From Candidatus Opitulatrix cubana (GTDB lineage: Bacteria > Actinomycetota > Actinomycetes > Actinomycetales > Bifidobacteriaceae), in assembly GCA_031283665.1 (NCBI GenBank), contig JAITBJ010000054.1, positions 1 to 27,867 of the forward strand: a stretch of DNA of 27,867 nt. Reading direction: 5' to 3'. The notes below the pieces were generated by a model that had not been told where the DNA came from, searched no databases, and saw only the letters and a program-made list of their open reading frames with translations. Below are positions 7,694 through 16,167 of this stretch, piece after piece. Every line of letters begins with the position of its first letter. Position 1 is the stretch's first letter. Position numbers and translations under genes: made by a program.

Positions 7694-9976
7694 TTAAACA
7701 TTGAGTTGGAGTTTTTTCAAAAACTCTTCTGGCGAAACTATTTTGATATTATTCTTTTTTGCAGTAACTATCTTTCCAGAGTTTGATGTAGGGCTTGCAA
7801 CAAGAAAACTTGTTTTATTAGAAACAGCAGAAACTAAATTGCCGCCATGTGATTCAATAATATCAGCCATTGCTTCTCTTGAATAGCCTGGAATAGAACC
7901 AGAGATGACTATATTTTGACTCTCTAAAACTCCAGAACTTTTTTCTGTTGCTTTTTCAGCAGCTACTCCCATATTAACTCCTGCTTTACGCAGTTTCTCA
8001 ATTAATGGTTTTCTCGATTGTAATCCCTTAATTATTTCTTCTGATTTGCGTTCGCTAACTAATTCCACTTCCTCTAAATCTTCTTTGCTTGCAGATAGAA
8101 GATTATCCATTGTTCCAAACTTTTTCACTAAACTTTTTCCTAGTTTCTTTCCTAAAAGAGGGATGTTTAATGATGCGAGCAATCTATCAAATGGTATATT
8201 TTTTGCTTCCTGTATAGAGTTGTAAATTGTAGTAGCCACAGCTTTACCAAGCGGTATAGCTTCTCCTGCTTCATGAAAAGCAGCACTAATTTTTGGATCC
8301 CAGCTTGTATCAAATAATGATTCTTTTTGATATGAATCTGAATTACTTGCGTAGGTGCTGCTTGTAGGGAGAGTTTCCAAATCTTCAATAGTTAGCAGAA
8401 AAATATCTGCTATATCACGAACCAATCCTTGATTGAATGCTGCTTCAAGAGTTTTTTTAGAAAGAGAATCTATATCTAAATAGCTTTTTCCAACAGCAGT
8501 TTCTAATGCAGTGACTCCTCTTGAAGCGCATAAATTATTATCGCATCTCCAAAATCGTGTGGTTTTGTCTAGCGGTGTATCACATAGCGGGCAAAAAGTA
8601 GGCGGCGTAAACGGTTTTGAGTCTTTCGGATTATCTAAAACAGCTGCAATATAAGGTATTACATCATTTGCTTTTATTATGGCTACCGCAGAACCTATAC
8701 GAACATCTTTTTTTTGAACCCAATCAAAACTGTGGAGCGTGGCATATTCTATATTAGAGCCATATAGATTTACAGCAGGAGATAATTTTGCTCTAATTGA
8801 GAGTCTACCTGTTCTGCCAACTGAGATTTCTATATTTTGAATTTTTGTAGTTGCTTTATCTTCAGCAGTCATATATTTATAGGCTATTTGTGAATTAGGA
8901 TGGTGCTCTGTAAACCCGAGTTTTTCACTTATTTTTTTGTCATTCACGCATTTTATAACAATTCCATCAGTAAAAACTTGACCTATAGGTGATGGGATGA
9001 ATTTGCCATATTTATTATCTCTAATTATTTTTTCGCCATATAAATTTATATCTTTTAAAAGCTTTTCTTCATCAAAATACGGCTCGGGATGATTTAAGAT
9101 TTTGCGCGTGATAGATAAAACGTCCATTAGCCCCCATGTGGAAGATTTAGATATATCTATTTCAAAATCGGCAATATATGAATAACATAAAAATGTGGCA
9201 TATGATTTGTATTTGGAAGAATTAGCAAATCTTTTACTGTCAGTTTCTTCCACTTCAAAAAGCGAGTTTTGTATATTATCTTTTTTTGAGTTGATTTTTT
9301 CTTGAGTTTTTACTAATTTATCAACTTTTGAGTTTATTATTCCGGCAGTGGCATTTCTTGGATTTTGATATTTATTTTCTCCATCTGCGGCTCTCATTTT
9401 ATTTGTGTTTTCAAACTGCTCAAGAGTCATAAATAATTCGCCTCTAAACTCAATAGTTTTTCCAGATAAATCTCCTTTTAGTTCACGAGCGAATCCAAGA
9501 ATGTTTATATAATTCATATCAAGGAGTTCAAAAAGATTTTGGGTCACGTCTATTCCAATTTCGCCGGATGAGCGAGTGATAACTTGATTTAGTTTCCCAT
9601 CTTTATATCTAATTGACATAGCAATTCCATCTAATTTAGATTCTAATATCCAGCCATCTGCTTTTGCGCCAGCATCTTTTGTCTTTGTTAAAAAGTTTTT
9701 AAGAGTTATTATACTTTGTGCTTTTGCTAGTGAAAGCATAGGTGTCTCAAATTTTACACTAGCATTATCTGATACAGTTCCGCTAGCTACAAGATTAATT
9801 AGTTTTTTCCACTTTTCATTCGCTTTTTCAGGATTATCATCTATATATGTTTTTAGATATTCAAGTTTTAGGTCATATTCTTCATCTGTTAGAGGTGATT
9901 GATTTCCAGTTTGATAATAGCTGTAAGAAGCGTTAAGTAGCTCATCTAGTTTTTCATTAAACTCAGCTTCTTCCAT
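7694..9976 (-). CDS. ligA: NAD-dependent DNA ligase LigA
   Basis: LigA seals nicks in DNA using NAD+ during replication and repair. The 760-residue protein has the N-terminal NAD-binding Ia domain (LTDEEYD, about 29-34) and adenylation domain with active-site Lys114 in LESKLDG and TRSSGEIGIDVTQN. It continues with motif TDGIVIKC, the OB domain (VGRTGRLSIRAKLSP) and a four-cysteine zinc finger (Cys462, 465, 478, 483). Helix-hairpin-helix repeats and a C-terminal BRCT domain (about 685-757, SGSIPGYSREAM) complete it. It is roughly 90 residues longer than the usual ~670, with inserts near 235-300 and 540-575, and the HhH lead-in is divergent. Long LigA proteins also occur in bifidobacteria. The ATG is set by a -10 element 6 nt upstream. 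Confidence 0.96.
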   Translation of the reverse strand: MEEAEFNEKLDELLNASYSYYQTGNQSPLTDEEYDLKLEYLKTYIDDNPEKANEKWKKLINLVASGTVSDNASVKFETPMLSLAKAQSIITLKNFLTKTKDAGAKADGWILESKLDGIAMSIRYKDGKLNQVITRSSGEIGIDVTQNLFELLDMNYINILGFARELKGDLSGKTIEFRGELFMTLEQFENTNKMRAADGENKYQNPRNATAGIINSKVDKLVKTQEKINSKKDNIQNSLFEVEETDSKRFANSSKYKSYATFLCYSYIADFEIDISKSSTWGLMDVLSITRKILNHPEPYFDEEKLLKDINLYGEKIIRDNKYGKFIPSPIGQVFTDGIVIKCVNDKKISEKLGFTEHHPNSQIAYKYMTAEDKATTKIQNIEISVGRTGRLSIRAKLSPAVNLYGSNIEYATLHSFDWVQKKDVRIGSAVAIIKANDVIPYIAAVLDNPKDSKPFTPPTFCPLCDTPLDKTTRFWRCDNNLCASRGVTALETAVGKSYLDIDSLSKKTLEAAFNQGLVRDIADIFLLTIEDLETLPTSSTYASNSDSYQKESLFDTSWDPKISAAFHEAGEAIPLGKAVATTIYNSIQEAKNIPFDRLLASLNIPLLGKKLGKSLVKKFGTMDNLLSASKEDLEEVELVSERKSEEIIKGLQSRKPLIEKLRKAGVNMGVAAEKATEKSSGVLESQNIVISGSIPGYSREAMADIIESHGGNLVSAVSNKTSFLVASPTSNSGKIVTAKKNNIKIVSPEEFLKKLQLNV

Positions 9977-9982
9977 ATAATT

Positions 9983-9988
9983 AGTATA
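9983..9988 (-). promoter_or_regulatory. -10 element (TATACT) of ligA, leaderless type
   Basis: On the minus strand TATACT, 6 nt (aattat), then the ligA ATG at 9976. Hexamer and spacing match the ftsY promoter. No convincing -35 is visible. Confidence 0.6.
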
Positions 9989-10045
9989 CTCAATATATTA
10001 GCTTTTTGCGGCATAAAGAGTATATTAGGTTTGCTTTTTTTACAG

Positions 10046-10069
10046 ATTTTTAAGATTTTATTTAAAAAT
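10046..10069. repeat. AT-only inverted repeat upstream of the DUF4193 promoter
   Basis: ATTTTTAA, an 8-base spacer, then TTAAAAAT form a perfect 8-bp dyad two bases before the -35 at 10072. It could be an operator or upstream element, but in AT-rich DNA such a dyad may be chance. Confidence 0.4.
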
Positions 10070-10071
10070 GC

Positions 10072-10100
10072 TTGATTTTTGAAAAATTATGTGATATTTT
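10072..10100 (+). promoter_or_regulatory. Promoter of the DUF4193-dut-yceD operon, leaderless type
   Basis: TTGATT at 10072-10077, a 17-base spacer and TATTTT at 10095-10100, preceded by TGA (extended -10). The -10 ends 6 nt before the ATG at 10107. This is one of the better complete promoters in the window. Confidence 0.65.
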
Positions 10101-10106
10101 ATATTT

Positions 10107-10391
10107 ATGACTACAAATTATAAAAATTCAAAAAAAGTAGATTCTGTGCAATTTTCAAATTCGAAAAAAAGTAAGCAAACTGCATTGAGTAGTAAAGAAT
10201 TAGATGCAGATTTGCCACTATCTAGCGAATATACTACAGGTAGTGAAGAGATTTCTGGAATAGATGTTGATATAGATGTGGTTCCGCCTCAAAATGATGA
10301 GTTTACTTGCTCTGAGTGCTTTTTAGTAAAGCATAAATCACAATTAGGCAAAACTGAAAAGGGTTTGTCTATCTGTAAAGAATGTATGTAG
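10107..10391 (+). CDS. DUF4193 family zinc-ribbon protein
   Basis: This 94-residue protein has a low-complexity, Ser/Lys- then Asp/Glu-rich N-terminal half and a C-terminal zinc-ribbon-like segment with paired cysteines Cys68/Cys71 and Cys90/Cys93, ending one residue after the last. The segment DEFTCSECFLVKHKSQL matches what I know of DUF4193, a small, widespread actinobacterial family usually found just upstream of dut. Its molecular function is not established; the acidic region plus zinc ribbon suggests a binding partner in transcription or translation, but that is inference. It leads a three-gene operon with dut (19-base gap) and yceD. The start is supported by the promoter spacing. Confidence 0.85.
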   Translation: MTTNYKNSKKVDSVQFSNSKKSKQTALSSKELDADLPLSSEYTTGSEEISGIDVDIDVVPPQNDEFTCSECFLVKHKSQLGKTEKGLSICKECM

Positions 10392-10410
10392 ACAAAGAGT
10401 GCTCTAAATT

Positions 10411-10842
10411 ATGATTATTCCTTTCAAAAAAATACATCCTGATGCTAAATTGCCTTTGCGTGCAAAATCTGGTGATGCTGGAGCAGATTTGTATTCAGTG
10501 GAAAGTGTGAAATTAAAACCGTTTTCATCTGCTTTAGTTCATACAGGTTTAGTCGGAGCAATTCCTGAGGGTTATGTAGGGCTTATTCATCCAAGAAGCG
10601 GTTTAGCTTTGAAAAGAAGCATTACTGTGCTGAACGCACCTGGCACTGTAGACAGCGGATATAGGGGAGAGTTTTGCATTATTTTATACAATGCTAGTGA
10701 TAAGATGCAAGAGCTTGAAAAGGGCGAAAGAATAGCGCAGCTTGTTATTCAGAAAGTGGAATTGCCTACTTTTGAAGAAACTCAAAATCTTCCTGATAGC
10801 GATAGAGGCGAAAGCGGTTTTGGATCTACGGGCGAAAAATAG
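10411..10842 (+). CDS. dut: Deoxyuridine triphosphatase (dUTPase)
   Basis: dUTPase hydrolyses dUTP to dUMP and pyrophosphate, keeping uracil out of DNA and supplying thymidylate synthesis. The 143-residue protein has the trimeric-dUTPase motifs in order: GDAGADLYS (motif I), PRSGLALK (II), NAPGTVDSGYRGE (III, with substrate-recognition residues), GERIAQLVI (IV) and the C-terminal RGESGFGSTG (V) that closes over the active site. All are intact and the length is normal. It lies 19 bases after the DUF4193 gene and 8 bases before yceD. DUF4193-dut is a classic actinobacterial pairing. Confidence 0.97.
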   Translation: MIIPFKKIHPDAKLPLRAKSGDAGADLYSVESVKLKPFSSALVHTGLVGAIPEGYVGLIHPRSGLALKRSITVLNAPGTVDSGYRGEFCIILYNASDKMQELEKGERIAQLVIQKVELPTFEETQNLPDSDRGESGFGSTGEK

Positions 10843-10850
10843 TTTCAATT

Positions 10851-11342
10851 ATGAAAAATCAAAAAAATGAATTTGAAATTGATCTCTATGATTTGAGATT
10901 GCATCCATCTAAATATAAAGATTTTGAAATTGAAAGCTCTTTTGTAGATAAAATTTCAAATGAAGTGATTTGGTTGAATAACGAATCTAACATAAAAATA
11001 AATGTTAGAGCCACTAATGCAAGTGATGGATTTTATTTGAATGGGGCAGTAGAATATGAATTAGACGGAAGCTGTTCAAAATGTTTAGATGATATTAAAA
11101 GTAAAAAAACGACCAAATTTGATGCACTTTTTGTTGAAGAGATTTTAGATGATGAAAAAGATCCATCGGTTTATCAGCTAAACGGCACGTATGCAAATTT
11201 GGTTCCTCTCATAATAGATATTATTGGAAGCGGATTAGATTATAAACCTCTTTGCAGCGCGAATTGCAAAGGGCTGTGTGCTACTTGTGGTGAAAATCTA
11301 AATAATGTAAAACAGCACACTTGTAAAAAATCAAACTTGTAA
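10851..11342 (+). CDS. yceD: YceD/DUF177 family protein
   Basis: The 163-residue protein belongs to DUF177 (YceD). It has an N-terminal beta-rich domain with the CSKCLDDI cysteine pair (about residues 75-78) and a C-terminal segment CSANCKGLCATCGENLN that matches the family's metal-binding signature. In many bacteria yceD precedes rpmF (L32) and is tied to 23S rRNA or ribosome-related function, mechanistically unresolved. Here rpmF does not follow; the next gene converges from the other strand only 6 bases away. ACTTGTAA occurs twice at a 16-base period at the 3' end, the second copy containing the TAA stop. It is the last gene of the DUF4193-dut-yceD operon. Confidence 0.87.
   Translation: MKNQKNEFEIDLYDLRLHPSKYKDFEIESSFVDKISNEVIWLNNESNIKINVRATNASDGFYLNGAVEYELDGSCSKCLDDIKSKKTTKFDALFVEEILDDEKDPSVYQLNGTYANLVPLIIDIIGSGLDYKPLCSANCKGLCATCGENLNNVKQHTCKKSNL
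11319..11342 (+). repeat. 8-mer ACTTGTAA repeated at a 16-base period at the yceD stop
   Basis: Copies at 11319-11326 and 11335-11342; the second supplies the stop codon. It is short enough to be chance alone, but resembles the stop-proximal repeats of ftsY, nadD and the SGNH gene. Confidence 0.45.
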
Positions 11343-11348
11343 TTTTTT

Positions 11349-12935
11349 TTACTTATTCTGTTTAGATTCTGAGTAAAATGCAAAAAATATGTATAGAGGT
11401 ATTGCCAAAAATAGAGCAAATATATATCTGAAATCGTCTGCCGGAGTTGCAATAAAAATAGTTCCCCAAGCCGAGAGTAAAGGGATTAAGGGAATGATAG
11501 AAAGTTTTTTAGATTTAAAAATGAAAAATATTATTAGAAAAATTATGTAAAATATTAGGAAGCCAGAACTAAATATTAATGTTGATCCCCCCCCTAAGCG
11601 AAAATTTGAATATACAAAATTAGTAATTGAAGAAAAATTGATTACATCATATCCTTTTATAGAATAATCGTTATCTGTCACACTACCTCCACCAATACGA
11701 CCTAGTTCAAAAGGATACCATAAAAACTTTGTTTGCGATAATTGTGCAACAATATAAGCACTGGGATTTTTGATTCCAACGGAAACCCATGTTTTTATAA
11801 AATCAAATTTATGATTATCTAAATAGCCCATATTGAATTTAGGGTCTCCTTTTATAGGATCCACATTTCTTGGTAAATAATCTTTTTTAAAATTTGAAAT
11901 GGGCAATACTTTTTCCAGTTCTTCTTTGTCATTATTTGACATGTCGCCATTTTCTGCAGCTACTCTACTTATTTGTCCAAGCAGTATTCCGGCAGACTCG
12001 CTAAATGGAGACGGTCTTATTCCTATGGCGCTATATAAAGGTCCTTGAATAAGAACGGATATGACAAGAACGCTACTGAAAACAGGTATTAGTTTTTTCC
12101 AATATTTTTTGAATATTACTGCAAGAACTGCAAATGTTATAAAACATATAAAGATTCCGTTATTTCTAAGAAAGATTACCAAAAAAGATGTGATGATAAA
12201 AAAAGACGCCCACAATTTGTTTTGCAAAAAAGTGTTTTCGTGATTTTTTATATTATCTATTAATTCGCAAATGAATAATGTAAATAATAATAGCACTGCA
12301 CTAAATAAAATATCTTTCCAGATGGTAAATGAGTAAAAAGATATAATTGGACAAAGTGAATAGAAACCAATTGTGAAAATAAGTATTATTTTGTTACTAC
12401 CGTGTTTTGCAAAATAATAAACAATATATCCTAAAATAGCAGAAAACAATATCATCTGTGCAAGACTTACAAAAATTATAGCATTCTGTAGTGAATTTGT
12501 AAAAAATAGGCCGATATGCAAAAATAGCGATACAAACTGTGTAAATAATAGTGGTATCCAATTTGTTATATTGTGTGTTTGCCCTAATGCTATTTGCACT
12601 GAGCTGAATGAATCAGGACTTAGAACACCAGGAATATGAGACAAAAAGTAAGGTATCCAACATGCGAAAATAATACTTGAAAAGATAAAGTAATAATATA
12701 GTGGAATTTTTTTATTAATTATTATTTTTTCATTTTTATTTACAGAATAAATAAGAATATAGCAAATAATGCAGACCACTAAAGATACGCCAGCAAGCGT
12801 AAATATGTTGGTAAACTCTAATTGAAATGGCTTATATTGGGAAATATCTATTTTTGAACCGACCACTAAACTAGTTGAAAATAAAAATGAAAAAATAGCA
12901 GAACAGACTAAATTGCGTTTATTTATCATAAGCAT
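11349..12935 (-). CDS. Polytopic membrane protein, DUF6020-like, possible GT-C glycosyltransferase
   Basis: The 528-residue protein has about a dozen hydrophobic segments. An extracytoplasmic loop reads HIPGVLSPDSFSSVQIALGQ, then NNITN-like hydrophobic sequence, and TIWKDILF follows later. This pattern recalls DUF6020 membrane proteins and GT-C transferases, in which an early-loop Asp is catalytic; I infer a role in cell-surface glycan or lipid modification, not proven. A large soluble loop lies at about 325-430. Starts at 12935 or 12929 are possible; AAGGAAA precedes both. It follows serS by 14 bases and is probably co-transcribed. The key oddity is a run of eight G (codons 448-450): gain of one G would give a 455-residue and loss of one a 452-residue truncated protein. 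Confidence 0.7.
   Translation of the reverse strand: MLMINKRNLVCSAIFSFLFSTSLVVGSKIDISQYKPFQLEFTNIFTLAGVSLVVCIICYILIYSVNKNEKIIINKKIPLYYYFIFSSIIFACWIPYFLSHIPGVLSPDSFSSVQIALGQTHNITNWIPLLFTQFVSLFLHIGLFFTNSLQNAIIFVSLAQMILFSAILGYIVYYFAKHGSNKIILIFTIGFYSLCPIISFYSFTIWKDILFSAVLLLFTLFICELIDNIKNHENTFLQNKLWASFFIITSFLVIFLRNNGIFICFITFAVLAVIFKKYWKKLIPVFSSVLVISVLIQGPLYSAIGIRPSPFSESAGILLGQISRVAAENGDMSNNDKEELEKVLPISNFKKDYLPRNVDPIKGDPKFNMGYLDNHKFDFIKTWVSVGIKNPSAYIVAQLSQTKFLWYPFELGRIGGGSVTDNDYSIKGYDVINFSSITNFVYSNFRLGGGSTLIFSSGFLIFYIIFLIIFFIFKSKKLSIIPLIPLLSAWGTIFIATPADDFRYIFALFLAIPLYIFFAFYSESKQNK
11587..11594 (-). repeat. Homopolymer G8 tract inside the membrane protein gene
   Basis: Eight consecutive C on the plus strand (G in the coding strand) encode Gly448-Gly450. 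It is the longest G/C run I noticed in this AT-rich window. Slippage either way hits a stop within about six codons. Confidence 0.9.
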
Positions 12936-12949
12936 TTTCCTTATTATAT

Positions 12950-14215
12950 TTAGCGAATATATTCTATATTACCCATATATTTTGAAAGAGCTTTTGGCAG
13001 CTTTACAGATCCATCAGCTTGTTGATGATTTTCTAAAATAGCTACAAGCCAGCGAGTGGTAGCAAGTGTACCGTTTTGAGTTGCACATATTTGTTTTTTA
13101 CCAGCAGCATCTGTATATCTTATATTGAGTCTTCTAGCTTGATATGTTGTGCAGTTTGATGTTGATGTGAGCTCTAAATATCTGTTTTGAGATGGCAAAA
13201 ATGCTTCACAGTCAAACTTTCTTGCAGCAGAGCTTCCTAGATCTCCAGCTGCTATGTCAATCACTCTATATGGAATTTCCATCCTGTCAAGAAGCTTTTT
13301 TTCAATAGAGAGTATTCTTTCATGTTCGCTTTCTGCATTTTCAACAGCAGAATATGTAAACATTTCAATTTTATTAAACTGGTGAACTCTTATAATGCCG
13401 CGAGTATCTTTTCCGTAAGAGCCAGCCTCTCTTCTATAGCATGTAGACACTCCTGCATAAGACTTTGAGCCTTTACTTAAATCAAGTATTTCATCTTTAT
13501 GCAGCCCTGCAAGCGCCACCTCACTAGTGCCTACTAAATATAAATTATCGGGTTCGGTTAAGCGATAAACTTCTGCAGAATGCTCTCCTAAAAATCCAGT
13601 GCCCTCCATAACTTCAGGCAAAACCAGTGTAGGGGTAATAGCAAGAGTCAAACCCTCTTCAATAGCTGTGTCTATTGCAAGTCTTTCAAGTGCTAACTCT
13701 AATTGAGCACCTAAACCTTTTAAAAAATAAAACCGTGATCCTGAAACTTTTGCTCCTCTAATAGTGTCTAAAATATCTAAATCTTGTCCTATATCAAGAT
13801 GATCTTTTATTTTTATACCCTCTTTTTCAAAATCTCGTATCTTGCCGAAATGATCTATTACTATATAATCATCCTCGCCGCCTTGAGGGGCGCCCTCAAT
13901 TATATTATCTATTGCAAAAGCAGCTGCATTAAATTCGTTTATTATAGTATCAGATTCTTTTTTTGCTACTTCTATATTATCAGAAAGAGCTTTTAACTCT
14001 TTTAGAAGTTTTTGTTTTTCATCATCTTTAGCCTGTGGTATTTTTTTTCCTAATTCATTTTGTTTAGCTCTTAGATTTTCTAAATTATTTACACTTTTTT
14101 TTCTTTTATCATCAAGCAGTAAGAGTTTGTCTATATCGTCTTCATTTTTTCCTCTAAACTTTTGAGACTGTTTTGCAATTTCAGGGTTTTGCTTTACAAA
14201 TTTTATATTTAGCAT
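12950..14215 (-). CDS. serS: Seryl-tRNA synthetase
   Basis: This class II synthetase attaches serine to tRNA-Ser. The 421-residue protein begins with MLNIKFVKQNPE and a long coiled-coil arm (about 25-105) that grips the tRNA long variable arm. The catalytic core follows, with motif 2 (YRREAGSYGKDTRGIIRVHQFNKIEMF region, about 255-285) and motif 3 (ELTSTSNCTTYQARRLNIRY region, about 345-365). TSEVAL marks the serine-binding region. Length and motifs are normal. The 18-base gap after whiA contains TATACT ending 6 nt before the ATG, so serS probably has its own leaderless promoter and can also be reached by read-through from whiA. Confidence 0.97.
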   Translation of the reverse strand: MLNIKFVKQNPEIAKQSQKFRGKNEDDIDKLLLLDDKRKKSVNNLENLRAKQNELGKKIPQAKDDEKQKLLKELKALSDNIEVAKKESDTIINEFNAAAFAIDNIIEGAPQGGEDDYIVIDHFGKIRDFEKEGIKIKDHLDIGQDLDILDTIRGAKVSGSRFYFLKGLGAQLELALERLAIDTAIEEGLTLAITPTLVLPEVMEGTGFLGEHSAEVYRLTEPDNLYLVGTSEVALAGLHKDEILDLSKGSKSYAGVSTCYRREAGSYGKDTRGIIRVHQFNKIEMFTYSAVENAESEHERILSIEKKLLDRMEIPYRVIDIAAGDLGSSAARKFDCEAFLPSQNRYLELTSTSNCTTYQARRLNIRYTDAAGKKQICATQNGTLATTRWLVAILENHQQADGSVKLPKALSKYMGNIEYIR

Positions 14216-14221
14216 ATTAAA

Positions 14222-14227
14222 AGTATA
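14222..14227 (-). promoter_or_regulatory. -10 element (TATACT) of serS, leaderless type
   Basis: On the minus strand TGT-TATACT, 6 nt (tttaat), then the serS ATG at 14215. The extended -10 fits inside the 18-base whiA-serS gap. Confidence 0.62.
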
Positions 14228-14233
14228 ACATTA

Positions 14234-15208
14234 TTATATATTTTCAACACCAGATGATGTGTCTGGAATGCCCTTTTTTTGAGCAATTTTATCAGCTAAG
14301 ATGTTTAGGCGCCTTAGTCTTGATGCTATAGCATCTTTTGAAATAGGCGGCGAGCAAAGGGTTCCTAATTTTTCAAGAGAGGCATCGGGATTTGCTATAC
14401 GAGTTTTTGCAGCATCTATTAGTTCTTCTTTGATTTGCTCGCCGCCTAATATCTCTAAAGCTCTTTTTGCTCTAATAATAGCGATTTTACTTGCATAATA
14501 CGACCGTAAAGAATTAGTGTCAGCATTTTTTTTGATACTCACTCCTTCATGAGCTTTTATAGTTTTTTTATAGTCTTTCAAAAATTGATCAGATGTATTG
14601 ACTGCTCCTATAAAGGATAAAAGATCTGCTATATCATACTTTTCTTTTACTATAACTTTATTAACGCCTCTTGGAACTTTAGTTTTTGAATCTATGTTTA
14701 GTTTACCAAGAAGCCCACTAAGCGCAATCGCTAAATCAGAATTTGGAACTATAAATTCAATAATTCCTGCATTTGATGGGTCAGTAATTCTTCCAGTGCT
14801 TATAAAAGCAGAACCTATCGCATATTTTATAAGCTGTTTATCTGATCCAATCACATCAGGTGAAAAGCCTATAACAGGCATACCTGCTTTATCTGTTAAA
14901 CCCGCTTTTACTATAAGAGAATTATCGTCTGATATATTTTGAACTATTAAATGAGGAAGATTATCATCTAATTTTGACCCCTTTAGATTTATAATTGTTG
15001 TATTTTTATCAAAGCATGACTTTATATACGAAGAAAGTCTTTTTGCAAATTCTATTGATCGTGTATGAATATTAATAATTAAATTAGTTCCATCTGTTTT
15101 GAGCTCTCCGTTTAATCTCATAGCAACAGAAACAATTGCTTCTTTTACACTTGAATCAGCAGTTTTAACGCTAGCTATTTCGTCTATTGCAGATTTGGTC
15201 CAATTCAT
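14234..15208 (-). CDS. whiA: Sporulation/cell-division regulator WhiA
   Basis: WhiA is a DNA-binding protein of Gram-positive bacteria with a degenerate LAGLIDADG homing-endonuclease fold and a C-terminal helix-turn-helix; in Streptomyces it drives septation genes with WhiB, and elsewhere it affects division. The 324-residue protein has the LAGLIDADG-like part (about 90-200) and a conserved C-terminal segment LGTLCSPPISKDAIASRLRRLN (about 284-305), the expected HTH. The usual NC(D/E)xxNxxK stretch before it is replaced by NSLRSYYASK, a local divergence. Its ATG overlaps the rapZ TGA (ATGA, 15205-15208), so the two are translationally coupled. The rapZ-whiA order is a conserved Gram-positive arrangement. 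This non-spore-former-like context suggests a division role. Confidence 0.93.
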   Translation of the reverse strand: MNWTKSAIDEIASVKTADSSVKEAIVSVAMRLNGELKTDGTNLIINIHTRSIEFAKRLSSYIKSCFDKNTTIINLKGSKLDDNLPHLIVQNISDDNSLIVKAGLTDKAGMPVIGFSPDVIGSDKQLIKYAIGSAFISTGRITDPSNAGIIEFIVPNSDLAIALSGLLGKLNIDSKTKVPRGVNKVIVKEKYDIADLLSFIGAVNTSDQFLKDYKKTIKAHEGVSIKKNADTNSLRSYYASKIAIIRAKRALEILGGEQIKEELIDAAKTRIANPDASLEKLGTLCSPPISKDAIASRLRRLNILADKIAQKKGIPDTSSGVENI

Positions 15209-16164
15209 TTTACCTCCACTTCATTTGTATTTTTCGTAATAAAGTTCCTATGTAAATCCCTAGCAGATATAGAAGTATCTATATCTTTTTTTGATAATAA
15301 TTCTTTGAGTTTATTTGCCATTGCAACAGATCTATGCTGCCCTCCTGTACATCCCACGGCTATTGTAATATATTTTTTATTCTCTTTAACGAATTTATCT
15401 ATAACAGATGTAATAATTTTTGAATAGCTTTTTGTAAACTCTAAAGCGCCAGGCGTTGATAAAACCCAGTTATAGACTTCTGAATCATTACCTGTTTTAA
15501 ATCTTAAGTTTTCTTCCCAAAAGGGATTCGGCAAAAAACGTACATCTATTACAAAATTAGCATCTAAAGGAATTCCATATTTGAACCCGAAAGAGATTAT
15601 TTGCACTTTACTTTTTTTTGATGAGTTAGTATCAAATAATTTATTAATTTGTCTTGATAAATCATGTATAGATAAAGTAGATGTGTCAATAATATAATCT
15701 GCTCTGAGTTTTAGCGTTGAAAGTTTTTGTCTTTCTTTTTCAATACCGTCTAATAAAGTGTTTCCTGATTTTGCATTTTTATTTTGTAAGGGATGAGGTC
15801 TGCGAGTTGATTCATATCTTTTTACTAATTCGTCATTTGAAGCATCTAAAAATAAAAGAGTAGTATTTAATCCCGCTGAAGCTAAATTATCTAGGACGCC
15901 GTTTAATAATCCAAAATATTCGCCACTTCTTATATCTGCAACGAGTGCTAATTTTTTGATTTGAGATTCAGGATTTTTTACAAGCTCTATTAAAGAGTTT
16001 ATAATTTGCGGAGGTGCATTATCTATTACAAAATAGCCTAAATCTTCAAAAACTCCTGATGCATGAGAGCGGCCTGCTCCAGAAAGTCCTGTGATAATCA
16101 CAATATTTTCTTCAGTTTTCTCATCTAGTTTTTTGTCTGACCTTCTTTTCATTCTATTATTCAT
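15205..16164 (-). CDS. rapZ: RapZ/YvcJ family nucleotide-binding protein
   Basis: RapZ-family proteins bind nucleotides and, in enterobacteria, act as RNase adaptors for glmZ RNA; in Gram-positives the whiA-linked homologue has a less clear role. The 319-residue protein has Walker A GLSGAGRS (about 26-33) followed by FEDLGYFVIDNAPP. It has DASNDELVKRYESTRRPHPL, SFGFKYGIP, DVRFLPNPFW and the C-terminal TIAVGCTGGQHRS. All family blocks are present, with a slightly long N terminus. ATG 16164 has AAAGG directly adjacent; ATG 16152 is an alternative with too long a spacing. In-frame TAA immediately upstream prevents extension. The stop is TGA, overlapping the whiA start. It follows the DUF8094 gene by 3 bases; uvrC, a common upstream neighbour, is absent. 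Confidence 0.93.
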   Translation of the reverse strand: MNNRMKRRSDKKLDEKTEENIVIITGLSGAGRSHASGVFEDLGYFVIDNAPPQIINSLIELVKNPESQIKKLALVADIRSGEYFGLLNGVLDNLASAGLNTTLLFLDASNDELVKRYESTRRPHPLQNKNAKSGNTLLDGIEKERQKLSTLKLRADYIIDTSTLSIHDLSRQINKLFDTNSSKKSKVQIISFGFKYGIPLDANFVIDVRFLPNPFWEENLRFKTGNDSEVYNWVLSTPGALEFTKSYSKIITSVIDKFVKENKKYITIAVGCTGGQHRSVAMANKLKELLSKKDIDTSISARDLHRNFITKNTNEVEVK

Positions 16165-16167
16165 CCT

